Shown: positions 8,024-16,123, counted from the stretch's first letter. The stretch: DNA of 64,000 nt from SABY01 sp964523795 (GCA_964523795.1 CAZGAO010000002.1:1-64000), one strand, 5' to 3'. The notes: generated from the letters alone by a model not told the origin. Program-made: numbers and translations.

Positions 8024-8601
8024 TTGTTCAATTCCTTAATTTTATCTTTTAACGCCTTTCGGGCACGGCTCAACTGTGTTTTCACCGTGTCGTAACTTGC
8101 GCCATGTTCATCAGCAATTTGTTGTGTGCTCATCTTAAAAAAATAAAACTTTTCGACCAAAGCCTTGTAATCCGGATTGATAAAATCCATAGCATAGATC
8201 ATTAATTTAACAGCCGCTGCGGTCAACTCCATCGCTTCCTTGCGTTGATCATCTTCATCGGTGTTGGGGTCAGGCATATCCGCAAGTTTCGATTTCATCT
8301 CTTTTTTTTTCTTAAGTCTGTCGATGCTCTTAAATTTGATGATCTTTCGCAAATAGCTTTCCGGCCTTTCCTTTATTCGTTTTTCGATCGCAGCTTCAAG
8401 CAATGCAAGCATCGATTCGGCCAGCACATCTTTAGCCTCTTCGCTGCTAAGACCCATTTTCTCAGCCTGAAAATCGCCATACTTCTTCGTCTCAGGATAC
8501 ATTAATTGGACAGCCTCATCGCGTTCATGACGACTTCCATAGAGCAAATCTAATAGCCTTTGCTCCCTGCCCGAATTAAATATCTTAAAGTAGTTGTTCA
8601 T
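8020..8601 (-). CDS. Sigma-70 family (ECF-like) RNA polymerase sigma factor
   Basis: The 193-residue protein has a sigma region 2-like N-terminal half with IIKFKSIDRLKKKKE and a region 4 helix-turn-helix at about 155-190 (MSTQQIADEHGASYDTVKTQ followed by LSRARKALKDKI). It directs RNA polymerase to alternative promoters. It is the first gene of a two-gene unit with the membrane anti-sigma protein. The motif CCTTGTTTACCAA lies just upstream, and again inverted 165 bp away, suggesting autoregulation. Confidence 0.85.
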   Translation of the reverse strand: MNNYFKIFNSGREQRLLDLLYGSRHERDEAVQLMYPETKKYGDFQAEKMGLSSEEAKDVLAESMLALLEAAIEKRIKERPESYLRKIIKFKSIDRLKKKKEMKSKLADMPDPNTDEDDQRKEAMELTAAAVKLMIYAMDFINPDYKALVEKFYFFKMSTQQIADEHGASYDTVKTQLSRARKALKDKIKELNK

Positions 8602-8612
8602 AAATAAGGTCT

Positions 8613-8620
8613 CAAAAATA
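8613..8620 (-). promoter_or_regulatory. -7-like box upstream of the sigma factor
   Basis: The minus strand reads TATTTTTG, matching TAnnTTTG, 11 bp from the sigma start codon. The CCTTGTTTACCAA motif ends 4 bp further upstream. Confidence 0.4.
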
Positions 8621-8624
8621 CACT

Positions 8625-8815
8625 TTGGTAAACAAGGGGCAAAAAAAATATTCAGTCGCCAGTCTTCAGTCCTCAGTTCACGACCAACAGCCTATCCCGA
8701 AAATTAGCAAATTTTCAATTTTGTAAATTTTCGAGGATGCACAAGCTAATCCGGCGCTGTCTGCCGCACAACTTCAAAAAAATATTTAAGAAAATCCCGA
8801 AACCTTGTTTACCAA
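8625..8815. promoter_or_regulatory. Widely spaced 13-bp perfect inverted repeat in front of the sigma gene
   Basis: TTGGTAAACAAGG (8625-8637) and CCTTGTTTACCAA (8803-8815) are exact inverse copies. The first faces the sigma gene on the minus strand and the second faces the opposite way. This fits two divergent sites for one regulator, possibly the ECF factor itself. The sequence between them shows no gene. Confidence 0.45.
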
Positions 8816-8900
8816 ATCAAAAATCCAAGACTTTAGAATAGAAGCTACAATTTGAAGCTAAAGGGTTGAAAATATTTTTTAGAAAAATAAGGATATCCAG

Positions 8901-9020
8901 ATGAGACGAAAAATAAATGCAGAGGGCATAGAAGCGAGAACCATTGTAGGCCAAGCTAAAAACGACTTACATAAAATAAAAGGCAAAAGAAGATTGGCTT
9001 ACTTAAAAATATTTCCCTAA
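8901..9020 (+). CDS. Possible 39-aa basic small ORF
   Basis: An ATG at 8901 opens a 39-codon frame beginning MRRKINAEGIEARTIVGQAK, lysine/arginine-rich. It is the only candidate in the 762-bp stretch 8602-9363 and lies 85 bp downstream of the second CCTTGTTTACCAA motif. I do not recognise it and there is no coding test I can apply; it may be chance. Confidence 0.25.
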   Translation: MRRKINAEGIEARTIVGQAKNDLHKIKGKRRLAYLKIFP

Positions 9021-9139
9021 AGTCCCCCATCTACCAAACCGGAGCACTGCCACGGCAACTTCGGTTTGGTTTTTCACTAAAGAAAGAAAGCATTTAATGA
9101 TGAAAAGAAAATTTAGCAAAAAGAAAGTTCCTAATGAAA

Positions 9140-9221
9140 AGTCACACCGTGAATAATGCTATACAGTAGCACCGTTTCCCAAAAAAATATTTCAGGCTCA
9201 AGCAGGATTCACGGTGTGACT
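9140..9221. repeat. 82-bp hairpin element, A-type copy 1
   Basis: The ends AGTCACACCGTGAAT and ATTCACGGTGTGACT are exact inverse copies around a 52-bp core containing GTAGCACCGTTTCCC and CAGGCTCAAGCAGG. It belongs to the six-copy family described under findings. No coding capacity. Confidence 0.85.
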
Positions 9222-9237
9222 GCCACATATCAATAAA

Positions 9238-9320
9238 AGTCACACCGTGAATAACTCAAAACGGCAGCACTGCTTCCCAAAAAAAACGTTTCAGGCGCAG
9301 GTACAATTCACGGTGTGACT
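9238..9320. repeat. 83-bp hairpin element, A-type copy 2
   Basis: It has the same ends as the copy 17 bp upstream and a related core (CAGCACTGCTTCCC, CAGGCGCAGGTAC). It lies just left of the TA pair at 9364-9935. Confidence 0.85.
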
Positions 9321-9363
9321 ACTCTTTTTTCGGGGGCAAGTCATACTCCGGTGCTAAAAAAAA

Positions 9364-9663
9364 CTATAAAATTGTTTTTGCGTGAATAATATTGTGGATA
9401 GCTAATTCCGTGTTAGAAACTTTATAAAGAAAAATCCAATTCTCTTTATAAACCGCGCATCTAAAATTTCTTTTTCTAAACTTTTCGTGACGGCAAGCAG
9501 CATACTTCAAGGGGAAGTCAGCGAGGCTGTCACCAAAATCAATTAACTGATCGATAAAATTTTCAGCATTTTGAGGGGAACGATCCCATACATAATCGTA
9601 GATGTTTTGAAGGGCTTTAAGGGCTTCTGGTTTCCAGGTTATTTTTATTTCTGTGCCGCCCAT
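9364..9663 (-). CDS. RelE/ParE family toxin of the second TA pair
   Basis: The 99-residue protein matches ParE/RelE toxins: ITWKPEALKALQNIYDYVWD, AENFIDQLIDFGDSLADFPL, then FRKRNFRCAVYKENWIFLYK and the terminal HNIIHAKTIL. It is translated after, and overlaps by 19 bp, the antitoxin gene. Fold assignment is firm; the molecular target is open. Hairpin elements of one family lie on both sides of the pair. Confidence 0.87.
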   Translation of the reverse strand: MGGTEIKITWKPEALKALQNIYDYVWDRSPQNAENFIDQLIDFGDSLADFPLKYAACRHEKFRKRNFRCAVYKENWIFLYKVSNTELAIHNIIHAKTIL

Positions 9664-9935
9664 TGCCCCATTTTTTCCTTAACTTCATCTGTTGTATATC
9701 CCCCCTTCGAACTTTCCATGGTATCGATTAAAAGATCAATTTCCGTTTCTGAGGCTGGCCGTGATGGGTTTATCCAGGAATATTCCTCTCGGACTTCCTT
9801 CACCAGTGAAATATTTGATTCCGAATTCTCCGGAACAGCCAGCTTCACCGACTTTACGAAGTTCAGTTTTTTAACCGCTTGTAAAAATGCCTGTAAATTA
9901 CCGGCATCTTCAATATCAACCAATAGTGTTTTCAT
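9645..9935 (-). CDS. Antitoxin of the second TA pair
   Basis: The 96-residue protein begins MKTLLVDIEDAGNLQAFLQA and ends YTTDEVKEKMGQWAAQK. The VKEKMGQW helix resembles the C-terminal toxin-wrapping segment of small Bacteroidota antitoxins. I chose the ATG at 9935 rather than the extension upstream because it begins a good beta-strand start. The function is inferred from the overlap with the ParE-like toxin gene. Confidence 0.72.
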   Translation of the reverse strand: MKTLLVDIEDAGNLQAFLQAVKKLNFVKSVKLAVPENSESNISLVKEVREEYSWINPSRPASETEIDLLIDTMESSKGGYTTDEVKEKMGQWAAQK

Positions 9936-9970
9936 TCCACAAAAATACAATTTCTACTCAAGCCGATGAA

Positions 9971-10053
9971 AATTACACCGTGAATAACGCTAAACAGTAG
10001 CACCGTTTCCCAAAAGGAATGTTTCAGTCTCAAGCAGGATTCACGGTGTGACT
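9971..10053. repeat. 83-bp hairpin element, A-type copy 3
   Basis: The left end is slightly decayed (AATTACACCGTGAAT) and the right end is ATTCACGGTGTGACT. Its core matches copy 1 closely (GTAGCACCGTTTCCC, CAAGCAGG). It separates the TA pair from the GNAT gene. Confidence 0.85.
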
Positions 10054-10061
10054 GCCCTTAT

Positions 10062-10538
10062 CTAAACCCTTTTCAGATAAATTACCTTATCATCGTTTTC
10101 ACCATAAAAATCGGGAAGGCGGGCAATTTCAACGCAGTGTGCCTTTAAATAAAACTGGCGCGTGGATTCGTAGATTTCGCGGGAGGAGGTTTCGATCCAG
10201 ATATTTTTTCCGGCCATACCGGCAATGGCTTTTTCGGCGCGTTGCATGAGTTGCTTGCCCAAGCCCTTGCCTCGCTGCGACTGGTGTACCGCAATCCAGT
10301 ACAAGTCGAAACTATCGGCTGTGCCGGGAATTTTGCCATAGCAGGTAAAGCCCACCGGCTGACCATCGGTTTCGGCTACATCAAAGTAATATTCGCTTTT
10401 TTCTGCGCCGAGCTTCAGGTTTTCGTTGGCCAGCTCTTCGGCGATTTCGATTTCGGAATCATAAAAAAATCCTGTCGAATGGAGTATGTCTCTTATCGCC
10501 GCCACATCGGCGGGTTTGAGTGTGTTTCTAAAGTTCAT
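10062..10538 (-). CDS. GNAT family N-acetyltransferase, end of the KamA operon
   Basis: This 158-residue protein shows the acetyl-CoA-binding GNAT motif in RGKGLGKQLMQRAEKAI at about 90-106 and a second motif around DLYWIAVHQSQ. GNATs transfer an acetyl group to an amine. It lies 5 bp behind an ATP-grasp ligase gene and is the last of five co-directional genes headed by an aminomutase. An amine produced by that pathway, such as beta-lysine, is a plausible substrate, as in the known AblA/AblB pair, but this is inference. Confidence 0.85.
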   Translation of the reverse strand: MNFRNTLKPADVAAIRDILHSTGFFYDSEIEIAEELANENLKLGAEKSEYYFDVAETDGQPVGFTCYGKIPGTADSFDLYWIAVHQSQRGKGLGKQLMQRAEKAIAGMAGKNIWIETSSREIYESTRQFYLKAHCVEIARLPDFYGENDDKVIYLKRV

Positions 10539-10543
10539 GGTTT

Positions 10544-11506
10544 TTAATTCGTGTCGTTCAAAATGCGTTGTATCATCGTTTCGCGGCTCAAGCCGACTTT
10601 TTCGAGGGCTGCCACAAAGCCGCTGTCGGGGGCGATGCAGGGGTTTCCATTAATCTCCAAAATAAAAACCGCCCCCTTATCATCTACCCTGAAATCTACA
10701 CGGGCATAGCCATGCAGATTAAAAACTGTCCAACATCGAAAACAAGTTTCCATGAGGTTGCTTTTTAGGCTAAGATTATTTTCGAGGGTATCAAAAGCCC
10801 GCAGCGTGCCGTGATATTCCTCGCTGGTCTCATCCCACTTGGCCTTGTAGTCAACCACCTTGGGTTTGTCGTCAAAGTAATCCGAAAACATCATTTCGGC
10901 CGGGGGCAGCACCTCCGGGCCATTCGGGCCGGCCAGAATGCTCACGTTAAATTCGCGCCCTTCGATAAATTCCTCGACAAAATAATGAGCTGATGAAAGT
11001 TGCGCTATCCGTTTTACTTTTTTGGTTTCCAAAGGCGAAAACACCGAATCACCATCAATGCCCAGCGAAGCTTCCTCCCAGATAGGTTTCAGGATATAGG
11101 TTTTATTCGGATTTAATTTTCCGATCTCATCAATACTAAAAAAATCAGCTGTGGGCAGCCCGTTAAAACGCATCATTTTTTTTGCCAGCACTTTATTGGT
11201 GGTAACAAACAAAGCATCGAGCGGCACACCGGAATAAAGGATTTTGTGTGCATTTAAAATGGCGGGGGCAAAATAAATCAGTTCGCCCTTGCCCCAGACC
11301 GACTCCACCAAATTAAAAACCACATCAGGTTTTGCCTCTATCACTTTTTGCATATCGGCTTTTAGGTCATCGCCCACCGTCATGATTTCGGTCTGAATCC
11401 CAGATTTGCGACAAGCCTCAAGCACCACATCGCGCTGAGCCAACACATCCGCCTCATCAGGCGTATTATTGCTTAATTGATTATGAAGTATGATGACTTT
11501 TTGCAT
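10544..11506 (-). CDS. ATP-grasp ligase, D-Ala-D-Ala ligase-like (first of two)
   Basis: The 320-residue protein has the three ATP-grasp parts: an N-terminal substrate lobe, the ATP lobe with YILKPIWEEASLGID near 145 and VEEFIEGREFNVSIL near 190, and the Mg-binding end FILEINGNPCIAPDSGF near 285. These enzymes form amide bonds between a carboxylate and an amine through an acyl-phosphate. A second ATP-grasp gene lies upstream with 225 bp between, and the linked genes are not cell-wall genes. So it is more likely a peptide-like metabolite ligase than Ddl. The substrate is unknown. Confidence 0.85.
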   Translation of the reverse strand: MQKVIILHNQLSNNTPDEADVLAQRDVVLEACRKSGIQTEIMTVGDDLKADMQKVIEAKPDVVFNLVESVWGKGELIYFAPAILNAHKILYSGVPLDALFVTTNKVLAKKMMRFNGLPTADFFSIDEIGKLNPNKTYILKPIWEEASLGIDGDSVFSPLETKKVKRIAQLSSAHYFVEEFIEGREFNVSILAGPNGPEVLPPAEMMFSDYFDDKPKVVDYKAKWDETSEEYHGTLRAFDTLENNLSLKSNLMETCFRCWTVFNLHGYARVDFRVDDKGAVFILEINGNPCIAPDSGFVAALEKVGLSRETMIQRILNDTN

Positions 11507-11539
11507 AACATTAAATTTAAAATCTTTTCTTTCTCCGTT

Positions 11540-11640
11540 TGCTCTAAGGCTACTCTGACTTCTCTGTGGTTAATAGAATTAATATTTACCACAGAGGAAA
11601 AAGAGAATACGCAAAGAGCGCAGAGAGACTTTTGAAACAG
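11540..11640. repeat. Dispersed repeat with CTCTGTGGT / ACCACAGAG hairpin
   Basis: CTCTGTGGT (11572-11580) and ACCACAGAG (11588-11596) form a hairpin, followed by GAAAAAGAGAATACGCAAAG. Sequences of this kind are scattered non-coding repeats in Bacteroidota genomes. It lies between the two ATP-grasp genes and could act as an attenuator within the operon. Confidence 0.5.
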
Positions 11641-11731
11641 TCCTCAAACCAAAATATGAACTTTGTCATTTCGCGCCGCAACAGCGGCCTATAAATCTGT
11701 TTTTTACTTCCAAACTCATTAAAAAAATTTA

Positions 11732-12706
11732 CTATTCGAAATTTCTTTTAATTGCCGATTTCAATATCTCGCTGATAATTTGCTGAAAAGAAATACCATT
11801 CAAAGCGCATAAAATGGGCAGGTCGGAAGTAACGGGATTCAGTCCGGCCAGGGGATTCACCTCGATAAAGCTCAGTTTTCCATGCCGGTCGGTTTTCACG
11901 TCCACCCGGCCACCATCAAGGCAATTTAAGGCCTTCCAGGCACCAAGCGCAATTTCCTTGCATTCTTCGAGCAACGCGCCGGTGGCAGCCACATATTCTA
12001 CTTCTTCTTCGTAATTCTCTTTGGTATCGTAGGAATATATTTGCTTTATACCACTTTTATAAATTATCTCCATCGCTCCTGGCACCCAGGTATCCTGGCC
12101 GGTGCCCAGCACTCCCACGGTAAACTCGCGACCGGGCAAAAATGCCTCCACAAGCACCGGCTGCTGAAACCTATGCAGCAAATCCGTACAAACCGTTTGC
12201 AGTTGTTCAGGATTTTCTACCAACGACTTTGCATCGATGCCCTTGCCGGTGCCCTCCGAAATGGGTTTTACAAAAAGTGGGTAATCCAGCTTTACTTTGG
12301 CAATATCAGAAGGCATCGCAACCACGGTAAAGTCGGGGGTATTAATCCCGCTATCGCGAACAATTTGCTTGGCAAAAGCCTTATTAAGCGAAATGGCCAA
12401 TGTTGCCGGCCCCGAAAAAACATAAGGAATTTTGTAAGCATCGAGCAGAGCCGGCACCAAGGATTCGCGCCCCTCGCCATACAAACCCTCGGCGATATTA
12501 AAAACCATATCCCAACGCTGACCCTGCAGGAGTTTTTCCATCAGATGCGTGGCATGGCCAATTCTTTCGCATTGATGACCTTCCTTTTGAATGGCCTGCT
12601 CCAGTCCTTCGATGGTGCTTTCCTTATCAAATTCAGCCGTTTCTTCAAGCGAATAGCCCTGCGCCAGATAATCGGAACGCAGGTCGTAAGTTAATCCTAT
12701 TTTCAT
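11732..12706 (-). CDS. ATP-grasp ligase, D-Ala-D-Ala ligase-like (second of two)
   Basis: The 324-residue protein is a distinct ATP-grasp paralogue: FNIAEGLYGEGRESLVPALL and IPYVFSGPATLAISLNKAFA in the N-lobe, YPLFVKPISEGTGKGIDAKS for ATP binding, VLVEAFLPGREFTVGVLG, and the metal-binding SFIEVNPLAGLNP at the end. EGxGEGRES and ExNPLAGLxP are typical of D-Ala-D-Ala ligase relatives with non-cell-wall roles. It follows the GNAT-HDAC fusion gene by 93 bp. Two different ligases suggest two successive amide bonds. Confidence 0.86.
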   Translation of the reverse strand: MKIGLTYDLRSDYLAQGYSLEETAEFDKESTIEGLEQAIQKEGHQCERIGHATHLMEKLLQGQRWDMVFNIAEGLYGEGRESLVPALLDAYKIPYVFSGPATLAISLNKAFAKQIVRDSGINTPDFTVVAMPSDIAKVKLDYPLFVKPISEGTGKGIDAKSLVENPEQLQTVCTDLLHRFQQPVLVEAFLPGREFTVGVLGTGQDTWVPGAMEIIYKSGIKQIYSYDTKENYEEEVEYVAATGALLEECKEIALGAWKALNCLDGGRVDVKTDRHGKLSFIEVNPLAGLNPVTSDLPILCALNGISFQQIISEILKSAIKRNFE

Positions 12707-12730
12707 GATTTATTTTTTACTATTTTATTT

Positions 12731-12776
12731 GAGACGCACGTCCCCCGAAAAATCGGGGCAGGCAGTGCGTCTTTAC
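12731..12776. repeat. REP-like hairpin of the GAGACGC family
   Basis: GAGACGCAC at the left and GTGCGTCTTTAC at the right enclose an inner CCCCGAAAAATCGGGG hairpin. The outer arms and the TTTAC tail match the repeats next to the RAYT at 1-649, so this may be a distant copy moved by that enzyme. Confidence 0.6.
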
Positions 12777-12799
12777 ATTCCATGGAGACGCAGATCCGA

Positions 12800-14545
12800 T
12801 CATTTTTTCGAGACCCGTGTGGAGAGGTAGCCCTCGAAAAAATTGCGGGCATTGATACCCAAAGTCCGGTTTTTGTAGCCGCCTTCCTGAACAAACAAAA
12901 CAGGGTAGGGCAGTTTTCCCAACTCGGCTCCATTATTTTTGAAATCGGCTGCCCTGAGCGACCAGGTCCCCGTAGGATCTCCTTTGGCAGTATCCAATCC
13001 CAAACTAACGATTAAATAATCAGGCTTAAATGCACGGATGCGATGTAAAGCCTTTTTTAAGTGAGCCAGGTAGCCGGGGCCATCCATAATTTCTTTGAGT
13101 GGCAAATTAAGATTAAACCCCTCACCTGCTCCCTCGCCAATTTCATCTGCAAAACCCGTAAAATAAGGATAGGCAAAGGAAGGGTGTCCATGAATGGAAA
13201 CCGTGAGCACATCATTGCGCTCGTAAAATATTTGCTGGTGACCATTGCCATGATGATAATCGATATCGAGCATTGCAATCTTGCCATATTTGGACAAAAA
13301 CTGGGCGGCGATGGATGCGTTGTTGAAATAACAAAAGCCACCAAATACATTGCGCTCAGCATGATGCCCCGGCGGGCGGATGAGGGCATACGCTGTATGG
13401 AAGCCCTCGAGCAACAACTCGGCTCCGGTAAGGGTGCAGTTTACGCCCGAGCGTGCGGCCAGGTAAGCATTTTTGTTGATAGGTGTAAAAGTATCGATGC
13501 AGTAGTAGCCGGCCAGCACCGAATAATCGACGGGCGGCCTCGTGGCATTGCGCACAGGAAACACATAAGGATAAATGGATTTGCCCTCGGGCAACTTCTC
13601 GCAGATGGTTTTAAAATATTTAAAATATTTGGTGCTGTGGCAATCGGTGATATGCTTGTCGGGGAAGCCACGTGTAGGAACTACCTTGAAGGCATGCAGT
13701 TTTTCGATTTCTTTTAAAATACTGCGAATACGGATGGGCGACTCGATATATCCCACCTCACGGATGTGATGGATGTCGTGCTTGTCGTTGATAACCACGG
13801 CAATCTCATCGCGCAAGGCAGCACTTTTAACCAGAGGCCTTTCCTTATTTGTATATTTAAAATCCCTAAGCAAAACCGGATCCTCTTTTATCGAATCGAT
13901 CACTGTTTTAATATACGCCTCGGGGCAATACACCGGATATTTACGTTCCAGAATCGCCCGAACCACTTTTTTCATCTGCTTTGCCGGGACATGGATATCA
14001 TTGCCCAAATCATCAAAAACCAAATACGGCGGGCAATCATCACCAGGATTTACCGGGCTTTCGTATTTTGTTCCAATCACCGGTCGCGCACCATAACGCT
14101 CATAAAAGGCCAATCGCTTTTTGTTTTCGATAAGCGTAGCCTTTTCCTGGCACAAAGCCAGATCATCGGGAAGACATTCCATAAAAATACCGATCGATTT
14201 AAGCATCTGCGCTTCTTCTCTGATGCGCTCGTAAATAGCACCTCCCACGCCCGAAGCCATCCTAACGGGTTTGGTGGCAATATAATCGAGATAGCAAAAG
14301 TGTAGGTCGGGCATATAAAACAAGATGGCAAAGCCCTTTACATTCGAGCGACCATCTTCGGCCACAAAAAGCACCGAAGAAAACTTGTACTTCAAAGGGT
14401 TTTTCATCTGCTCCAGAATCTCGGCTATCTTATCCTCCTTTACCGAAGCAAAGTGGATACGCAGGATATCGAAAACCTGACGAATGGCATTTTGGTTGGA
14501 AGGCAGGAAAGCATCGCTGATCTTCCTAATTTTAAATAAGTTCAT
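12800..14545 (-). CDS. GNAT domain fused to a histone-deacetylase-family amidohydrolase
   Basis: The 581-residue protein joins an N-terminal acetyltransferase-like domain (about 1-170, acetyl-CoA loop RMASGVGGAIYERI near 95-108) to a class II HDAC/acetylpolyamine amidohydrolase domain (about 255-575). The deacetylase keeps RPPGHHA (390-396), DIDYHHGNG (427-435), SLGLDTAKGDP (514-524) and EGGY (554-557), so the Zn and charge-relay residues are present. It overlaps the aminomutase gene by 1 bp. One chain that could both add and remove an acyl group on an amine suggests acetyl protection chemistry or switching of an acetylated small molecule. A histone-like target is unlikely. Confidence 0.88.
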   Translation of the reverse strand: MNLFKIRKISDAFLPSNQNAIRQVFDILRIHFASVKEDKIAEILEQMKNPLKYKFSSVLFVAEDGRSNVKGFAILFYMPDLHFCYLDYIATKPVRMASGVGGAIYERIREEAQMLKSIGIFMECLPDDLALCQEKATLIENKKRLAFYERYGARPVIGTKYESPVNPGDDCPPYLVFDDLGNDIHVPAKQMKKVVRAILERKYPVYCPEAYIKTVIDSIKEDPVLLRDFKYTNKERPLVKSAALRDEIAVVINDKHDIHHIREVGYIESPIRIRSILKEIEKLHAFKVVPTRGFPDKHITDCHSTKYFKYFKTICEKLPEGKSIYPYVFPVRNATRPPVDYSVLAGYYCIDTFTPINKNAYLAARSGVNCTLTGAELLLEGFHTAYALIRPPGHHAERNVFGGFCYFNNASIAAQFLSKYGKIAMLDIDYHHGNGHQQIFYERNDVLTVSIHGHPSFAYPYFTGFADEIGEGAGEGFNLNLPLKEIMDGPGYLAHLKKALHRIRAFKPDYLIVSLGLDTAKGDPTGTWSLRAADFKNNGAELGKLPYPVLFVQEGGYKNRTLGINARNFFEGYLSTRVSKK

Positions 14546-15804
14546 TATTCGGGGTCGTAATATTTGAACAACTTACCCTCAAAATTTTTCATCACCACAT
14601 AATCTCCTTCCCTACCCTGATAGTATTCGGGCAGCAAAGGAATTTTCCCGCCGCCGCCGGGGGCATCAATTACAAAGTGTGGAATGGCATAGCCGCTGGT
14701 AAATCCACGCAGTCCCTGTATAATTTCCAGACCTTTAGCCACGGGTGTTCTAAAATGTGAAGATCCGGGGATGGGGTCGCATTGGTAGATGTAATAAGGG
14801 CGTATCCTGATTTTTAAGAGTTTGTGCATCAGTTTTTTCATGGTTTCCACATCGTCGTTTATCCCTTTGAGCAAAACCGTCTGGCTGCCCATTACGATGC
14901 CCGCGTTGGCAATCCGCGTGCAAGCCTCGGTGGCCTCGGGAGTAATCTCATCGGAGTGAATGGCATGGATGCTCATGTAAATTGGATGATATTTCTTGAG
15001 CATTTTCACCAGATTCATGGTAATACGCTGTGGCAAAACCATGGGTACTTTGGTGCCGATGCGTATAATTTCGACATGGGGAATGGCTCTGAGCGATGCC
15101 AACAGAAATTCCAAATGCTTGTCGGGCATGGTTAGCGGGTCGCCACCCGAAATAACTACGTCCCTCACTGCGGGGTTACTGCGAATGTATGCCAGCGAGC
15201 GTTCCCATGCCTTAACACCAAAATGCTTTTTCTCTTTGGCAACCATGTGCGATCGGGTGCAATAGCGGCAATACACCGAACAAAAACCGGTAGAAAGCAT
15301 CAAAGTGCGATCGGGGTAGCGGTGCACCAGGTTTTCGACCGGGCACATGGCTTCTTCGTGCAGGGGGTCGTTTTCTTCGCCCGGCGATACGATAAGCTCC
15401 ATCTTATTGGGAACTACCGATTTTATCAAGGGATAATTCGTGGGCTTGCCATAAAGTAAACTTGCGTAATAGGGTGTGATGCGCAGAGGCAGCTTTCGCG
15501 ATTTGGACAGAAAATCCACGTCATCGATGGTACTCACATCGAGTATCTCCGATAACTTTTTGAAACTAGTGTAAGAGTTTTGGATTTGCCAGCGCCAGCT
15601 ATTCCATTGCTTGTCGCTGGCATCGGAAAAGAAGCGTGCTCTGAAGGAGCGGGTTTCGGGACTAATGACTTTAAAATCCGAGTTCGGAATCTGGGTTTTT
15701 CCAAAGGGTTTTTCTTCCGATAAAGCGGTAGATAAGACCAGCTCTATCGACGATAGATCCTCACCAGACGGAGGCTCTATTTCCTGAACAATTGTTTCGT
15801 CCAT
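14545..15804 (-). CDS. KamA family radical SAM aminomutase (lysine 2,3-aminomutase-like)
   Basis: The 419-residue enzyme has the radical SAM cluster motif CSVYCRYC (175-182), GGDPL (221-225) and the PLP lysine in PGGGGK (382-387). Both aspartates that bind the substrate amino groups in lysine 2,3-aminomutase are kept: Asp343 in QCDPIPGSSHF and Asp380 in FVIDAPGG. This points to lysine rather than glutamate. The reaction would be L-lysine to L-beta-lysine. It is the first gene of the five-gene minus-strand operon reaching 10062. Substrate identity is inferred from these residues. Confidence 0.88.
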   Translation of the reverse strand: MDETIVQEIEPPSGEDLSSIELVLSTALSEEKPFGKTQIPNSDFKVISPETRSFRARFFSDASDKQWNSWRWQIQNSYTSFKKLSEILDVSTIDDVDFLSKSRKLPLRITPYYASLLYGKPTNYPLIKSVVPNKMELIVSPGEENDPLHEEAMCPVENLVHRYPDRTLMLSTGFCSVYCRYCTRSHMVAKEKKHFGVKAWERSLAYIRSNPAVRDVVISGGDPLTMPDKHLEFLLASLRAIPHVEIIRIGTKVPMVLPQRITMNLVKMLKKYHPIYMSIHAIHSDEITPEATEACTRIANAGIVMGSQTVLLKGINDDVETMKKLMHKLLKIRIRPYYIYQCDPIPGSSHFRTPVAKGLEIIQGLRGFTSGYAIPHFVIDAPGGGGKIPLLPEYYQGREGDYVVMKNFEGKLFKYYDPE

Positions 15805-16123
15805 GATTTGTTATTTTTTTAAAATTTGATGACAAAAGTAATTCAATATTCATTTTTTTGTACATTTTTTTTTCAGTTTTAAATAATTGATTACCAAGAT
15901 GTTTAACCAAGTAAAGAAACTTTTTTTTGAAGCAGAACTCATCAAAAATTCTTATTAAGAAAAAAAGCCCTCCCGCACCCCTCTAACTCCCCTTGAGGGG
16001 AGACCCAGGCAACGCACCACCCACACCCATTTAACTTCTTCACCAGTTGGCGGAAGAATCAGCCAACGCACTGGCTGTGTGTCCCAAAAATTATTATAAA
16101 AGCCACCGGGATATCCAAGATGT
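15805..16123. other. Intergenic region upstream of the KamA operon
   Basis: This AT-rich stretch between two divergent transcription units contains long T runs near 15830-15880 and a CTCCCCTTGAGGGGAG hairpin near 15990. No gene is supported. It must hold the promoters of both the KamA operon and the glycan genes, but I could not pick boxes with confidence. Confidence 0.5.

Noticed and set aside
10544..12706. Cell-wall D-Ala-D-Ala ligase (ddl) assignment
   Set aside because: Two diverged paralogues in an operon with an aminomutase and acyl-handling enzymes, and no murein genes nearby, fit a metabolite pathway better.
13061..14305. Long plus-strand frames opposite the HDAC fusion
   Set aside because: The minus-strand frame has full HDAC motifs; the opposite frames are antisense shadows.
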